Assembly: GCF_003431975.1 (NCBI RefSeq) | Contig: NZ_CP027116.1 | Location: 992,001-1,056,000, forward strand | Direction of reading: 5' to 3' | Source of the DNA: Bacillus pumilus | GTDB lineage: Bacteria > Bacillota > Bacilli > Bacillales > Bacillaceae | DNA length: 64,000 bases | Shown here: in pieces, positions 1 to 9,269 of the stretch | Layout of the letters: the number at the start of each line of letters is the position of its first letter | Numbering within the stretch: position 1 is the first letter of the stretch | The notes under the pieces: model-generated | Told to the model about the DNA's origin: nothing | Seen by the model: the letters and a program-made list of their open reading frames with translations, nothing else | Database searches by the model: none | Translations under genes and position numbers: made by a program

Positions 1-764
1 CTCAATACGTCAAAACAACTGATGCTTCCTACCACATTGCGATGCTTCACGGTACATTAGCCGGACAAGAAGGTCATGATGCGTATGCACCATTTCAGCT
101 TCAACAGCTCCTTTCACGAGATTTCGATTATTGGGCGCTTGGACATATACATAAGAGAGCCCTTCTGCATGAAGATCCGTTGATTATTTATCCTGGTAAC
201 ATACAGGGAAGACATATAAAGGAAACAGGAGAGAAAGGCTGTTACGTCGTTCAACTCTCCGAGGATTCTGAGACAGCAGAATTTATTAGCTGTGCGGATG
301 TGATGTTTAAGACAATTGCAATAGACATCACGGAAACGGTTCATATGACGGATCTTGTGACACTTGTGGAAAGCAAGATCAGTGAACTAAAAGGGGATGG
401 CGTTCCTCATTTTGTGAAAATTGAACTGACAGGTGATCCTCCTCCTTACTTTGAGCGTACACAGTTTGAGGTGCTTGAAGAGCTGCTAACTGTTCTTCAT
501 GAACAGGAAGAAGAGGATGAGGTGTTTGTTTGGGTGATGTCGATTGATTCCCGAATAAACGAGGATGTGATCTATCCAGAAGATTCTTTTTTGAAGGAAC
601 TCACTGCTGAAATTTCTCAGTTTGAGGCATATGAAGAGCTCCTATCACCGATCAAGCGCCATCCAACCTATAGGAAGTCAGGAAAAGCCCTGAATAAAGA
701 GGATGAAGTGGATATAAAAGAAGAAGCACAAAGGCTGCTGACAGAACAGCTGAAGCAATTATGA
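1..764 (+). CDS. yhaO: YhaO, SbcD-like DNA repair exonuclease (3' part)
   Basis: The reading frame is open from base 3, so the gene starts before the window and only its last ~254 codons are visible. The visible start carries metallophosphoesterase motifs: LHGT near base 45 and GHIH near base 140, which bind the two metal ions in SbcD/Mre11-type nucleases. It is followed after 16 bases by yhaN, an SbcC-like ATPase, which is the usual SbcD-SbcC type pairing; the two products probably act together on DNA ends in the cytoplasm. The C-terminal part is acidic and less conserved. Identification rests on the motifs plus B. subtilis gene order. Confidence 0.9.
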   Translation, partial: QYVKTTDASYHIAMLHGTLAGQEGHDAYAPFQLQQLLSRDFDYWALGHIHKRALLHEDPLIIYPGNIQGRHIKETGEKGCYVVQLSEDSETAEFISCADVMFKTIAIDITETVHMTDLVTLVESKISELKGDGVPHFVKIELTGDPPPYFERTQFEVLEELLTVLHEQEEEDEVFVWVMSIDSRINEDVIYPEDSFLKELTAEISQFEAYEELLSPIKRHPTYRKSGKALNKEDEVDIKEEAQRLLTEQLKQL

Positions 765-780
765 GAAAAGGAGAGGCATA

Positions 781-3570
781 ATGAAAATACGTTCACTCCA
801 TATCGCCCATTTTGGGAAATTTTCAAATCGGACGTTTCACTTTTCTGATGACGGTTTTCAGCTAGTTTACGGCCTGAATGAATCGGGGAAAACGACATTG
901 AAGGCATTTATTGAATCGATGTTATTTGGTTTTTCGAAAAACAAGGTGTACAAGACGAAACAGGGTACTTTTTATGGCGGTTCCCTTACTTGCCACGATG
1001 ATGAATTAGGCGTCATTCATATTGAGAGAACATCCGATCGAGGCGGTCAGGCACAGGTGTTTTTACAGAATGGTGAAGTGAAAGACGAAGCTTTTCTACG
1101 GACCCTTTTAAAAGGGACAGATCACAGATTATACGAATCAATTTATTCATTTGATGTGTTTGGCCTGCAAAATGTCCAAGCCTTAAATCAAGATCAAATA
1201 GGCGAATTTCTTCTTTTTTCAAGTTTATTTGGCTCAGATGCGGCGACCAAGATGGATAGTAGGCTGTTAAAGCAGCAGGAGCAGCTGTTTAAACCAAATG
1301 GGCGCAAGCCGGAATTAAATCAGCAGCTTGATCGTTTAAAAGAACTGACAGGTCAATTGAAACAAGCGAAATTGGTAGAAGGCGGCTATACCGAAAAGAA
1401 ACAGGAGCAATCTGAATTATCGGAGACAATCGAAAAACTTCAGCATGAAATGAAGAACGCAGAAGGACACATTCAGAAACTGACTGAATCCATACGAGTC
1501 TATCCTATGATTGAGAAAAAAGTGGAGTTGAAAAAGGAATTAGCCCGTTATCCAGACCGTGTTAAACGATTTAGAGCAGAAACAGAGCATGAGCTGGATA
1601 AACTAGAATCACATCTTCATCCGAAAAAGGCTCAATTGACTGCACTGAAGCAGAAGTTAGATCATTTGCAAACCTCACTCATGCAAGTTCAACCGCTCTA
1701 TGACAAGGATACCTTGATGGAGATGAAACGAGTTGTAGATGAAGCATCTGATGCTGAGCTTGTGAAAAAGCGCATAGCAGAGTGTCAAGCCAGCCGTGAG
1801 TCATTGAAACAAAAAATAGACGAAGCGGAAGCAAAGCTTAAATGGGAGCGCCCGATAAAGCTTGAGCACATCGACGATTCGCTTGAATTTGAGTGGGAAT
1901 TAAAGGAGACTGTGACTCAATACATCCGTCTCATGGACAGAAAGGCGCAGTTAGATGAACGATTTGATCACGCAAGACATGAGCTAGACGAAGCAGAAGC
2001 CGCTCTAACAGGATTAAAGGAACAGCAAGTCAGGCAGCGCGGGGCAGAAGATGATGTGAATGGAACAAGAACGAAAGAGAAACCGAAACATTTATGGGCA
2101 TGGTTATTCCGAGGCTTGATCGCATTTGATGCTGTGATTCTATTCGTTCTATTCTTAATGACAGAATGGTGGATCACGTTTTTATTTGCGGGATTTTCTG
2201 CTTTTCTCTTCTTTGTCATTTATCCATTCATCCAAATGAACCTCATGAAAAAAGGAAGCGGTGGAGGGGGCTCTGACTCCTTTCAAGTGCAAGAAGCTTC
2301 AGCTGAAACACTTATGAGGCAGAAGGAGCTTCTGTACGAAAGAATCATTCGGCAATATGAAGATTGGGAGCGAGAGCTGGAACCTGTCCAGCAGCTAATA
2401 GAGGAAAAGAAAAGACGGCTGGGCTTGTCGTCTGAGCTTTCTTTTCTTGTAGAAGCCTTCCATATCCTAAAACAATTAAAAATGAATACAGCGGCATATG
2501 AGGAGCTTCATCGCGAAATAGACGCGCTTACCGACCGGCAATCGATATATGAGCGCAGAATTTCAAAATTAAGCAGTATCCCTCAAATAAAAGAAGGAAC
2601 CATTCAGGAGAATATCTCAGCCTTTCAAGAGATATTGAAAGATGAGGCGAAAAGAGAAAAAGAACGACAGACATTGCACGTATCCATTCAACATGCGATG
2701 CAGCAGCTCACGACACTAGAAGGTGAAATTCAATATTACGAAAAACAAACTGATGAGCTTTTTCGTCAAGTAGAAGCAGAGTCCAAAGAAGATTACCAGA
2801 TGCTTTCTCATCTATCAAAAGAATACCGGGAACGACTTTCTGAGCTACAGCAGCTGAATCAAGAGCTTCATAGAAGCGGTTGTTTTGATGAGGAGGAATG
2901 GATTGTTCGCAAAGGACTACCTCTCCTTAAGGAGGAGTGTGCAGAAGCAAAGCAGCACCTTCATGACGTTCAATTGAATGCGGAGAATATGGAAAAGCGT
3001 TTAGCAGAACTAGCGGTGGAAATCCGGCAAATAGAAGCTTCTGGAACGGTGTCTGATTTGACTCATCAGCTTGCCACAGAGCAGGAGCATGCGAAGCACC
3101 TCGCAAAAAAATGGGCGGCGATTCAGCTTGTCCGCTCCGTCATACGTGAAAAACTGAATGAACATAAAGAAACTAGATTGCCTGCATTGCTACAAACAGC
3201 CTCTAGTTTTATTCAACCGTTAACAAATGATCGTTATGAAGCGATTTTATTTTCAGCTGAAGATGACTTGCTCATGGTGAAAAGAACGGATGGACGAATA
3301 TTCCGTCCAGAGGAGCTTTCGCAGGCAACGTGTGAACAGATCTATCTGGCGATCCGTTTTGCGCTTGCTTTGTCTCATCAGCAAGATTGCCAGCTTCCGT
3401 TTATGATGGATGACAGCTTTGTTCATTTCGATCACGTTCGTCTAGGCAGAGTGCTGGAGATGATGAACGAGCTCACACGTTTTGAAACACAGCTTTTTTA
3501 TTTCACCTGTCATGAGCATATAAAACAAGCAGCAGAAGATGGACAGATTACGAGTTTAGCTGTTGAATGA
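781..3570 (+). CDS. yhaN: YhaN, SbcC-like AAA ATPase with coiled coils and a membrane hairpin
   Basis: 929 residues, near the length of B. subtilis YhaN. Residues 31-39 (GLNESGKTT) form a Walker A loop, long charged coiled coils fill about residues 170-440 and 500-800, and the C-terminal part carries the second ATPase half with the Walker B-like stretch PFMMDDSFVHFD. Two hydrophobic segments at about residues 440-487 form a membrane hairpin, which classical SbcC lacks, so the complex may be membrane-anchored. The gene follows yhaO closely, has a clear GGAGAGG ribosome site, and is likely co-transcribed with it. Role in DNA end processing is inferred from the family. Confidence 0.9.
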   Translation: MKIRSLHIAHFGKFSNRTFHFSDDGFQLVYGLNESGKTTLKAFIESMLFGFSKNKVYKTKQGTFYGGSLTCHDDELGVIHIERTSDRGGQAQVFLQNGEVKDEAFLRTLLKGTDHRLYESIYSFDVFGLQNVQALNQDQIGEFLLFSSLFGSDAATKMDSRLLKQQEQLFKPNGRKPELNQQLDRLKELTGQLKQAKLVEGGYTEKKQEQSELSETIEKLQHEMKNAEGHIQKLTESIRVYPMIEKKVELKKELARYPDRVKRFRAETEHELDKLESHLHPKKAQLTALKQKLDHLQTSLMQVQPLYDKDTLMEMKRVVDEASDAELVKKRIAECQASRESLKQKIDEAEAKLKWERPIKLEHIDDSLEFEWELKETVTQYIRLMDRKAQLDERFDHARHELDEAEAALTGLKEQQVRQRGAEDDVNGTRTKEKPKHLWAWLFRGLIAFDAVILFVLFLMTEWWITFLFAGFSAFLFFVIYPFIQMNLMKKGSGGGGSDSFQVQEASAETLMRQKELLYERIIRQYEDWERELEPVQQLIEEKKRRLGLSSELSFLVEAFHILKQLKMNTAAYEELHREIDALTDRQSIYERRISKLSSIPQIKEGTIQENISAFQEILKDEAKREKERQTLHVSIQHAMQQLTTLEGEIQYYEKQTDELFRQVEAESKEDYQMLSHLSKEYRERLSELQQLNQELHRSGCFDEEEWIVRKGLPLLKEECAEAKQHLHDVQLNAENMEKRLAELAVEIRQIEASGTVSDLTHQLATEQEHAKHLAKKWAAIQLVRSVIREKLNEHKETRLPALLQTASSFIQPLTNDRYEAILFSAEDDLLMVKRTDGRIFRPEELSQATCEQIYLAIRFALALSHQQDCQLPFMMDDSFVHFDHVRLGRVLEMMNELTRFETQLFYFTCHEHIKQAAEDGQITSLAVE

Positions 3571-3597
3571 TTGACAAATAATGACTTATGTTATACT
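3571..3597 (+). promoter_or_regulatory. Predicted sigma-A promoter of yhaM
   Basis: TTGACA at 3571-3576 and TATACT at 3592-3597, with an extended TG motif just before the -10. The spacer is short (15 bases), which the extended -10 may compensate. It overlaps the end of yhaN and would uncouple yhaM from the yhaO-yhaN unit. Confidence 0.55.
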
Positions 3598-3632
3598 TAT
3601 ATGAGCAGAAACATGGAAGGAGCTTTTATTGA

Positions 3633-4580
3633 ATGGCTAAAGGGATCATGACCTATGATGTCGGCGAACAAGTTGACCTGCATTTATTAATTAAATCATC
3701 TACTAAAGGGATAGCGAGTAATGGCAAACCATTTTTAACGTTAATTCTTCAAGATCAAAGTGGAGATATTGAGGCGAAACTATGGGATGCGAAGCAGAAT
3801 GATGAACAAACCTATGCCGCACAAACCATTGTGAAGGTAGTAGGCGATATTCATCATTATCGCGGGAGGAATCAGCTGAAACTTAGGAATATACGCCCTG
3901 TTGCTGAAAATGAGCAAATTCGAATTGATGATTTTCTCGAAACAGCTCCTATTCCAAAACACGATATGATGGATACGATTATGCAATATATCTTTGATAT
4001 GAAAAACCCTAACATACAGCGTGTCACAAGACATTTGCTGAAAAAATATGGACAGGAATTCGCTGATTATCCAGCAGCAACAAAAAATCACCACGAATTT
4101 GTCTCTGGTCTTGCCTATCACGTGGTGTCTATGCTGCATTTGGCTAAATCGATTGTTGATCTATATCCATCACTAGATCGAGATCTTTTATATTCAGGCA
4201 TCATCCTTCATGATTTAGGAAAAGTAAAAGAGCTTTCGGGCCCAGTTTCCACCACTTATACGGTGGAAGGGAACTTAATTGGCCATATCTCCATTATGGT
4301 GACAGAAATTGCGAAAGCTGCTGAAGAGCTTGGCATTGATACAGAAGAAATCCTAATTTTACAGCACTTAGTACTCAGTCATCACGGAAAAGGAGAGTGG
4401 GGCAGCCCGAAACCGCCAATGGTGAAGGAAGCTGAAATTCTCCACTATATTGATAATTTAGATGCGAAGATGAACATGATGGATCGTGCGCTCGAGCATG
4501 TGAAGCCGGGAGAATATACAGAACGCATTTTTGCGCTAGAGAATCGTTCGTTTTATAAACCAACCTTTCATCACGAGTAA
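3633..4580 (+). CDS. yhaM: 3'-5' exoribonuclease YhaM
   Basis: 315 residues, against 314 in B. subtilis. The N-terminal ~110 residues look like an OB-fold nucleic-acid-binding domain, and the rest is an HD phosphohydrolase domain with the His-Asp pair at about residues 193-194 (LHDLGKVKE) and further metal ligands (QHLVLSHHG). YhaM degrades RNA, and single-stranded DNA, from the 3' end using Mn2+/Co2+. The start at ATG 3633 is supported by GGAAGGAG ten bases upstream. A strong terminator follows, so the gene may be monocistronic. Confidence 0.95.
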   Translation: MAKGIMTYDVGEQVDLHLLIKSSTKGIASNGKPFLTLILQDQSGDIEAKLWDAKQNDEQTYAAQTIVKVVGDIHHYRGRNQLKLRNIRPVAENEQIRIDDFLETAPIPKHDMMDTIMQYIFDMKNPNIQRVTRHLLKKYGQEFADYPAATKNHHEFVSGLAYHVVSMLHLAKSIVDLYPSLDRDLLYSGIILHDLGKVKELSGPVSTTYTVEGNLIGHISIMVTEIAKAAEELGIDTEEILILQHLVLSHHGKGEWGSPKPPMVKEAEILHYIDNLDAKMNMMDRALEHVKPGEYTERIFALENRSFYKPTFHHE

Positions 4581-4588
4581 CCATGACA

Positions 4589-4617
4589 AAACGTCCGTTT
4601 ATGCGGGCGTTTTTTTC
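4589..4617 (+). terminator. Terminator after yhaM
   Basis: Eight-base-pair stem (AACGTCCG / CGGGCGTT, one G-U) followed by seven T. Confidence 0.85.
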
Positions 4618-4695
4618 ATAACTTGTCTTCTTTTCGCATAATCATGTAACACAAAGGAAGAGAGAGCTGTTCTGAAAAAAGGAGGCGATGAAAAA

Positions 4696-4926
4696 ATGTT
4701 GTTTTTTCCGTGGTGGGTGTATGCATGTATCATTGGCATTATTTTCTGTGCGTATAAATTAATGACAACAGCCAAAGAGGAGCAAGAAATTGATCAATCC
4801 TTTATTGAAAAGGAAGGAGAAATTTTTATCGAGCGAATGGAACAGGAAAAAGAGCGTAGACGACAGGATCAGCAAATGAAAAGATCCCAGGATACGGCGA
4901 ATCATGAAGATCACTCGATTGCTTAA
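4696..4926 (+). CDS. yhaL: YhaL, small membrane protein (sporulation-associated family)
   Basis: 76 residues with one N-terminal membrane segment (about residues 3-22, rich in W, I, F) and a highly charged C-terminal helix (IERMEQEKERRRQDQQ) that should lie in the cytoplasm. AAAGGAGG lies ten bases before the ATG. Position between yhaM and prsA matches yhaL of B. subtilis, where a sporulation role is reported; the molecular function is unknown to me. It shares a terminator with the convergent prsA. Confidence 0.8.
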   Translation: MLFFPWWVYACIIGIIFCAYKLMTTAKEEQEIDQSFIEKEGEIFIERMEQEKERRRQDQQMKRSQDTANHEDHSIA

Positions 4927-4940
4927 ATCTAGCCATATTA

Positions 4941-4983
4941 CAAAAAAACCCCTCTGCACGTTTAATGACAGAGGGGGTTTTTG
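4941..4983. terminator. Bidirectional terminator between yhaL and prsA
   Basis: An AACCCCTCTG / CAGAGGGGGTT stem with A-rich and T-rich flanks serves both convergent genes. Confidence 0.85.
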
Positions 4984-4986
4984 TGA

Positions 4987-5862
4987 TTATTGGCCTTGTT
5001 GATTTTGTGCTGGTTGTTGAGATTTTTCTTTGAACGTGTTTTCAAGTTCTTTGTCTTTTACCTTCACATCAGCATCTTTAACCAATTTGTTTAGGATGGT
5101 TTGGATTTCATTTGTGTCTGCTTGCTTTTGATTAAGCAGTTCCTTTTTCAAGTCTGCTTTCATGTCATCATATTTACCGCGTTCTTCGGTCTTTTTAATG
5201 ATATGGTAGCCGAATTGTGATTTCACTGGTTTGCTGATTTCATTTACTTTTAGTTTGAAAGCCGCTTTACTGAAGTTCTCGTCCATTTGACCTTCTTTTG
5301 CGAACCAGCCTACATCGCCGCCTTGTGCTGCTGAAGCGGTGTCAGTTGAATATTCAGATACAAGGGCATCCCATTTTTCACCTTTATCTAATTTCTTTTC
5401 CACTTCGTCAGCTGTTTTCTTATCAGCTACTAAAATGTGGCTTGCACGGATTTTTCCTTTTAGGTCATCGTAATACGCTTTTACTTCTTTGTCAGTGATT
5501 TTGATGTTAGCTTTGGCAGCCTTTTGAGTCAGCAGCTCATATTTCACTTGATCTTTGATGTAATCTTTTCCGAATTCATCTTGAAGTTGTTTTAAACGAT
5601 CTTCACCAAGTGTCTTTTTATATTCTTCCAATTTCTTATCAATTTCTTTATCAGATACTTTGTATTTGTCAGCAAGAACCTTTTGTTGAACAAGTAGGTT
5701 TAGCGCATCTCCACCTGCTTGTTTTTTAAGAGTTGAATAAAGCTCTTCTTTTGTGACATCTCCTGATTTTGTTGTTGCGATGACATCTTTATCACCGCTA
5801 CTGCAAGCGCCAAGAGTTAATACACTAACTGCTGTTACAGCTGCTAAAGCCATTTTTTTCAT
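4987..5862 (-). CDS. prsA: Foldase lipoprotein PrsA (parvulin-type prolyl isomerase)
   Basis: 291 residues. The lipoprotein signal peptide ends in LGAC with Cys20 as the lipidated residue. The central PpiC/parvulin domain (about residues 135-232, from RASHILV to QFGYHII) is flanked by helical N- and C-terminal parts that form the chaperone bowl. PrsA sits on the outer face of the membrane and helps exported proteins fold, including subtilisin (aprE in this window) and penicillin-binding proteins. The lysine-rich composition is normal for the family. The start is preceded by AGGAGTG. Confidence 0.97.
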   Translation of the reverse strand: MKKMALAAVTAVSVLTLGACSSGDKDVIATTKSGDVTKEELYSTLKKQAGGDALNLLVQQKVLADKYKVSDKEIDKKLEEYKKTLGEDRLKQLQDEFGKDYIKDQVKYELLTQKAAKANIKITDKEVKAYYDDLKGKIRASHILVADKKTADEVEKKLDKGEKWDALVSEYSTDTASAAQGGDVGWFAKEGQMDENFSKAAFKLKVNEISKPVKSQFGYHIIKKTEERGKYDDMKADLKKELLNQKQADTNEIQTILNKLVKDADVKVKDKELENTFKEKSQQPAQNQQGQ

Positions 5863-5907
5863 TCAAAAAACACTCCTAATCTTTCCAATTTATTTACCAT
5901 TGCTTGT

Positions 5908-5935
5908 ATCATAACATATTGTGACACGCAGTAAA
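5908..5935 (-). promoter_or_regulatory. Predicted promoter of prsA
   Basis: On the minus strand TTTACT (5930-5935), a 16-base spacer and TATGAT (5908-5913) with a TG one base before it. Confidence 0.5.
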
Positions 5936-6023
5936 AAGAAATGCAAATGGAAGGGCATTCGTCTAGTCAAAAATTTGCACGCGACATACACATATAGTGA
6001 TCACAAAAAGGAGGCTGAATTAT

Positions 6024-6110
6024 ATGGGAGCAGGATATTCTAATGGATTTGCTTTATTGGTCGTGCTATTCATTTTGCTGATCATCGTTGGTGCAGCATA
6101 TCTTTACTAA
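6024..6110 (+). CDS. Tiny membrane protein, YjcZ family (28 aa)
   Basis: A 28-codon gene with AAAAGGAGG before ATG 6024. The product is a glycine-rich start (MGAGYSNGFALL) followed by one hydrophobic segment ending in YLY. This matches the YjcZ/tiny-transmembrane family of Bacillus proteins associated with sporulation. A terminator follows at once, so it is an independent small transcript. Function unknown; family placement is by sequence style. Confidence 0.75.
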   Translation: MGAGYSNGFALLVVLFILLIIVGAAYLY

Positions 6111-6127
6111 TTAAATCGGTGTGACAG

Positions 6128-6168
6128 AAAGGAGCCGTCCTGCCGTGCGTGCGGGCGGTTCTTTTTTC
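6128..6168 (+). terminator. Terminator after the first YjcZ-like gene
   Basis: GC-rich imperfect stem (GAGCCGTCCTGC / GCGGGCGGTTC) followed by six T. Confidence 0.7.
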
Positions 6169-6255
6169 AAACGATGACAGGTGCCTAAACGTTTTCAATT
6201 TTTCTGCATACACTGAGCTTAGAACAGAGGAAGAACTGGCAGGAGGTGTTTTCAC

Positions 6256-6345
6256 ATGGGAGGAGAAGTCTTTGCTGGCGGTTTTGCACTAGTCGTCGTG
6301 TTATTCATCTTATTGATCATTATCGGTGCATCTTGGATTTGCTAA
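6256..6345 (+). CDS. Tiny membrane protein, YjcZ family (29 aa)
   Basis: Second tiny gene of the same family, 29 codons, with GGCAGGAGGTG before ATG 6256. The core FALVVVLFILLIIIGASW is nearly the same as the first copy (FALLVVLFILLIIVGAAY), so the two are tandem paralogues. Each has its own terminator. Confidence 0.75.
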   Translation: MGGEVFAGGFALVVVLFILLIIIGASWIC

Positions 6346-6358
6346 TCATTAATATACA

Positions 6359-6391
6359 CAAAAAGCTGCCCTCAAACTGGCAGCTTTTGCT
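6359..6391 (+). terminator. Terminator after the second YjcZ-like gene
   Basis: AAAAGCTGCC / GGCAGCTTTT ten-base stem with an eight-base loop. Confidence 0.75.
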
Positions 6392-6397
6392 TTGATC

Positions 6398-6583
6398 TTA
6401 AATAGAAATGGTAATTTCAACAAATGATGAGATCAGTAAGATCAGTATCGATACATTGATAAAGCGAAACACCTTATCTTGCCGTTCTTCAGGAATCTCT
6501 CTGACAAGGCATAATGTATTAGTAAGCCTGTTTATTGAATACACAATAAACGCGGCAAAGACGATGAAGTAAAATAAAACTAT
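6398..6583 (-). CDS. Small membrane protein with a possible ATA start
   Basis: A 61-codon frame encodes two hydrophobic segments (about residues 2-17 and 42-60) around a charged middle (CLVREIPEERQDKVFRF). A strong ribosome site (GAGAGGGGGG) lies seven bases before an ATA codon at 6583, and no ATG, GTG or TTG exists in the right place. Either the gene uses a rare ATA start or it lost its ATG by one substitution. I do not recognise the family. The codon use and hydrophobic pattern look like a real gene. Confidence 0.45.
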   Translation of the reverse strand: MVLFYFIVFAAFIVYSINRLTNTLCLVREIPEERQDKVFRFINVSILILLISSFVEITISI

Positions 6584-6665
6584 CGGAGATCCCCCCTCTC
6601 TATGCTATTCCCATACTACATTACCAAATTTTTTATGAAAAAGATAGAAGTTGGCTTTAAAAACC

Positions 6666-7190
6666 TCATGATGAGGATGTTTGGTCAACTAAAATATCAA
6701 ACTCGTCCTGAGCTTGATCGATGATGCAGGATTTAGGTGCTTTGAGCAGTTTCCATGCAAATAAAAAGTCAGGCAAACAATAGCCTGCATGAATACTTGC
6801 GATGATGATAAAATAGTGTGCGTACGTTGGAAACGCCACGCCTAACATAAAGTAAACCGGTGAGATCACACAAAATGGGCTGAGTAGTGATAGTATCATC
6901 ACCTTCTTAGGCACGCGCTGCCAGCAATTTCGTTTAAATAACGTCATTTTTTTCTTGTTTTTCATCACTGGGATCAAGTGAACTACACGGTGGACAAGCA
7001 ATGTCACAAGTAAAAGCACAGCAAAAAGTGGTGCGTTGTGGCTGCTTAGTCTCGTTTCAGGATGAGTCAGTTGAAAACATAAAAAAGCCATAATGAAAAA
7101 AAAGATAGTAAGACTTATTGCTGAAATCATCAGTCTCGTATAACCATAATCCTTTTCAAGATTAATGGTCTTCCAACAATTCATTTTCAT
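6666..7190 (-). CDS. yhaJ: YhaJ, DUF3267 family membrane protein
   Basis: 174 residues with about four membrane segments. It resembles the DUF3267 putative zincin family, including the C-terminal pattern around LPDFLFAWKLLKAPK followed by DEFDILV. The position where the family has HExxH reads HRVVH (residues 67-71) here, so the catalytic glutamate is replaced by arginine and protease activity is doubtful. Gene order matches B. subtilis yhaJ. Function unknown. Confidence 0.7.
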   Translation of the reverse strand: MKMNCWKTINLEKDYGYTRLMISAISLTIFFFIMAFLCFQLTHPETRLSSHNAPLFAVLLLVTLLVHRVVHLIPVMKNKKKMTLFKRNCWQRVPKKVMILSLLSPFCVISPVYFMLGVAFPTYAHYFIIIASIHAGYCLPDFLFAWKLLKAPKSCIIDQAQDEFDILVDQTSSS

Positions 7191-7416
7191 CCTTCCAATC
7201 TTAAAAAACTAATTGAATATCTCAAGATAATTTACTCTTCCTGAGGAGAAAAATCAATGGTTTTGATGAAAAAAAATAAAATGTTGTGTTCATATGGAAT
7301 AAAGAGAGGAAACTTTGGATTTTTCAAGAAAAAAAGACGGAAGGGGGAGGTTCGTCTCTTTCGTCAATGAGTAATTTCGGCTAAAATAGAAAGACTAAGA
7401 GAAAGAGGGAACGTAC

Positions 7417-7761
7417 ATGAGTATTGAGGAACGATTGAGCCAGCTCGAATATTATATGGAACTTTTGCTGACGGTGACCGATATGAGCCGTTATCCATAT
7501 TATGCATTATTGATCAGGCAGCGGGTATCGAAAGAAGAGGCAGGGGAAATTAACCGTATTTGTGCTGAGCTTTCGGAGGAAATGGACAAGCAAAAAGCAC
7601 AAGGCTACGTCATGTTTGACGATCTCCTTGCGCTTTTTGCAGGACAGTTAATTGAAAAGCTAGATGTCCATGAGACGATATTTGCTTTGAATGATCAAGG
7701 GCTGTTTCAGCCGTTAATGAATGAATTTATAAAGATCATTAAACAATTTGATTTGCTTTAG
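7417..7761 (+). CDS. yhaI: YhaI, DUF1878 family protein
   Basis: 114 residues, predicted all-helical and cytoplasmic, matching the Bacillus YhaI/DUF1878 family by sequence style and position beside hpr. Its last 23 bases overlap the 3' end of the convergent hpr gene. ATG 7417 is preceded by AGAAAGAGGGA. Function unknown. Confidence 0.8.
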   Translation: MSIEERLSQLEYYMELLLTVTDMSRYPYYALLIRQRVSKEEAGEINRICAELSEEMDKQKAQGYVMFDDLLALFAGQLIEKLDVHETIFALNDQGLFQPLMNEFIKIIKQFDLL

Positions 7762-8365
7762 CCGATTTTTCTGCCTCAGCTGAGTCCTCAAGTTCCTCAG
7801 GCTTTTTCGTGACCTTTCCTCGCTCATTCAAAAAGCCCTTTTCAATGTTTGAAAACGATTTCTCAAAAATCTCCATGAAATCCTCACCATAAACGTTTCG
7901 GATAATACACATCATTTCTAAAATCTCAGGGAACTTTCCGTAAATGTCATGGAGCGGCTGAGCGCCTTTGACAATACCAGTTCGTGCCGGGTCGAAATCT
8001 TCGAGTAGTTTATGGAATGTCTCTTCGCCTTTTGGCGTTAGTTCAATATACGTATTGCGTTTATCGTTTAACTTTTTAGAAAATTTTAAAAATCCTCGTT
8101 CCTCCAGTTTCTTGGAGAAGTTAAACGCCGTTGATACATGCATGACGCCAAACTTTGCAATTTCTGATATTGAAGCTCCTTTTAATTGATACGCAATCCA
8201 CAAAATATGATGTTCGTTGATATTTAGGTTATACGGTTTGATCCACTGCTGCCAGTCTTTTTCAATGGATTTCCAAAGAGCTTTGCTCAATTGGGCCATT
8301 CTTTGACTGAATAAAAGTGCTTCTTTTACATCGAAAGGCTGTTCCGAATGATTCATCCATTTCAC
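7739..8365 (-). CDS. hpr: HTH-type protease production regulator Hpr (ScoC), MarR family
   Basis: 208 residues, close to B. subtilis Hpr/ScoC (203). The winged-helix MarR core at about residues 45-125 includes [20 protein letters not shown], and the C-terminal tail is acidic. In B. subtilis ScoC represses extracellular protease genes such as aprE, peptide permeases and sporulation functions; aprE lies 27 kb away here. The dimer binds DNA in the cytoplasm. Confidence 0.95.
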   Translation of the reverse strand: MKWMNHSEQPFDVKEALLFSQRMAQLSKALWKSIEKDWQQWIKPYNLNINEHHILWIAYQLKGASISEIAKFGVMHVSTAFNFSKKLEERGFLKFSKKLNDKRNTYIELTPKGEETFHKLLEDFDPARTGIVKGAQPLHDIYGKFPEILEMMCIIRNVYGEDFMEIFEKSFSNIEKGFLNERGKVTKKPEELEDSAEAEKSAKANQIV

Positions 8366-8481
8366 CTACTTCTCTTTTTCTTGTAATTCTATTATGCCAA
8401 TAAAATAAAGATTAATAAAGCTGAAAATTCAAGAATTTTTAAAAGTCATGAAAAACATTGACAAAATAACCTTTTTTCAAC

Positions 8482-8516
8482 AAAAAAAGTGCGGGATACG
8501 CACCCCGCACACTTTT
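8482..8516 (-). terminator. Terminator after yhaH
   Basis: GTGCGGG / CCCGCAC stem; on the minus strand it is followed by seven T. Confidence 0.8.
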
Positions 8517-8543
8517 GTAAACGAATATTTTTTTTGAAGTATA

Positions 8544-8900
8544 TTAGTTTTGTAAGGTTTTCTCCAGTTGTTTGAGCTTTTCCTCAATTTCTTGAATTTC
8601 CTTTTGCAAGTCCTGCTGATGAGGTTTAATTTCCTCTCGCCATTGCTGAATCGATGTTTGCAACTCAGTTCCGACTTCTTTAATAACCTCTGCACTTTCT
8701 TTTGCTGTTTCCACAATTTGCTCTTTTAAAGCTTGTCCATCTCTTTTTAATCTTGTCAGCGTATCTTCGAATTTGTCATAGCCGTCTTTCATCTTTCCGC
8801 GCACATCTCTGCCGGAAGAGGGAGTCGTCAGGAGCACCGCCGCACCTCCGAGGAGACCGCCTACAAATAACCCTGTTAATAAAGAACGTCCACTAGCCAT
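8544..8900 (-). CDS. yhaH: YhaH, YtxH-domain protein
   Basis: 118 residues. A short N-terminal membrane segment (LLTGLFVGGLLGGAAVLLTT) is followed by a long amphipathic coiled coil (about residues 40-115). This is the YtxH/gas-vesicle-like layout found in Bacillus general stress proteins. Position beside hpr matches yhaH. The role is unknown. Confidence 0.85.
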   Translation of the reverse strand: MASGRSLLTGLFVGGLLGGAAVLLTTPSSGRDVRGKMKDGYDKFEDTLTRLKRDGQALKEQIVETAKESAEVIKEVGTELQTSIQQWREEIKPHQQDLQKEIQEIEEKLKQLEKTLQN

Positions 8901-9028
8901 TCAAATCACCTCTAGTCAAATTTTACACATTCGCATGTTCTCTCTAAGCTGACGATCAGCTTCATTGAACTTCCATACATAGCTTGCTTTATTTTAGCAT
9001 ACTTTTGAAGAAAAGGGAGGGGAGAAGG

Positions 9029-9220
9029 TTGTCTGTCTTTCTGTTCGTTTTTACGTGTATCGGAGTCGTTTTCACAGGTGGTTCTATTCATTATGCAAGA
9101 CAGCTGGGGTATGCAGGGTCTTATCCGCCAAAACATGTATTAAAGCAAAAAGCACTTGTGTGTGCGGCAGGTGCAGGGATTTCGCTCCTCATTTTGTTGT
9201 TGACCCTTTTTCTTTTATAA
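9029..9220 (+). CDS. Small two-segment membrane protein
   Basis: A TTG start at 9029 is favoured because GGGAGGGGAG lies just upstream; an ATG at 8984 has no ribosome site. The 63-residue product has two hydrophobic segments (residues 2-17 and about 43-62) around a short loop containing YARQLGYAGSYPPKH. A small conserved Bacillus protein lies here in relatives, but I am not sure of its name. Function unknown. Confidence 0.65.
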   Translation: MSVFLFVFTCIGVVFTGGSIHYARQLGYAGSYPPKHVLKQKALVCAAGAGISLLILLLTLFLL

Positions 9221-9232
9221 AAGCATGAAAAA

Positions 9233-9259
9233 AACCTCTTCATCTATTATGAAGAGGTT
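9233..9259. terminator. Bidirectional terminator before trpP
   Basis: AACCTCTTCAT / ATGAAGAGGTT eleven-base stem, five-base loop, between convergent genes. Confidence 0.8.
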
Positions 9260-9269
9260 CAATGATTCG

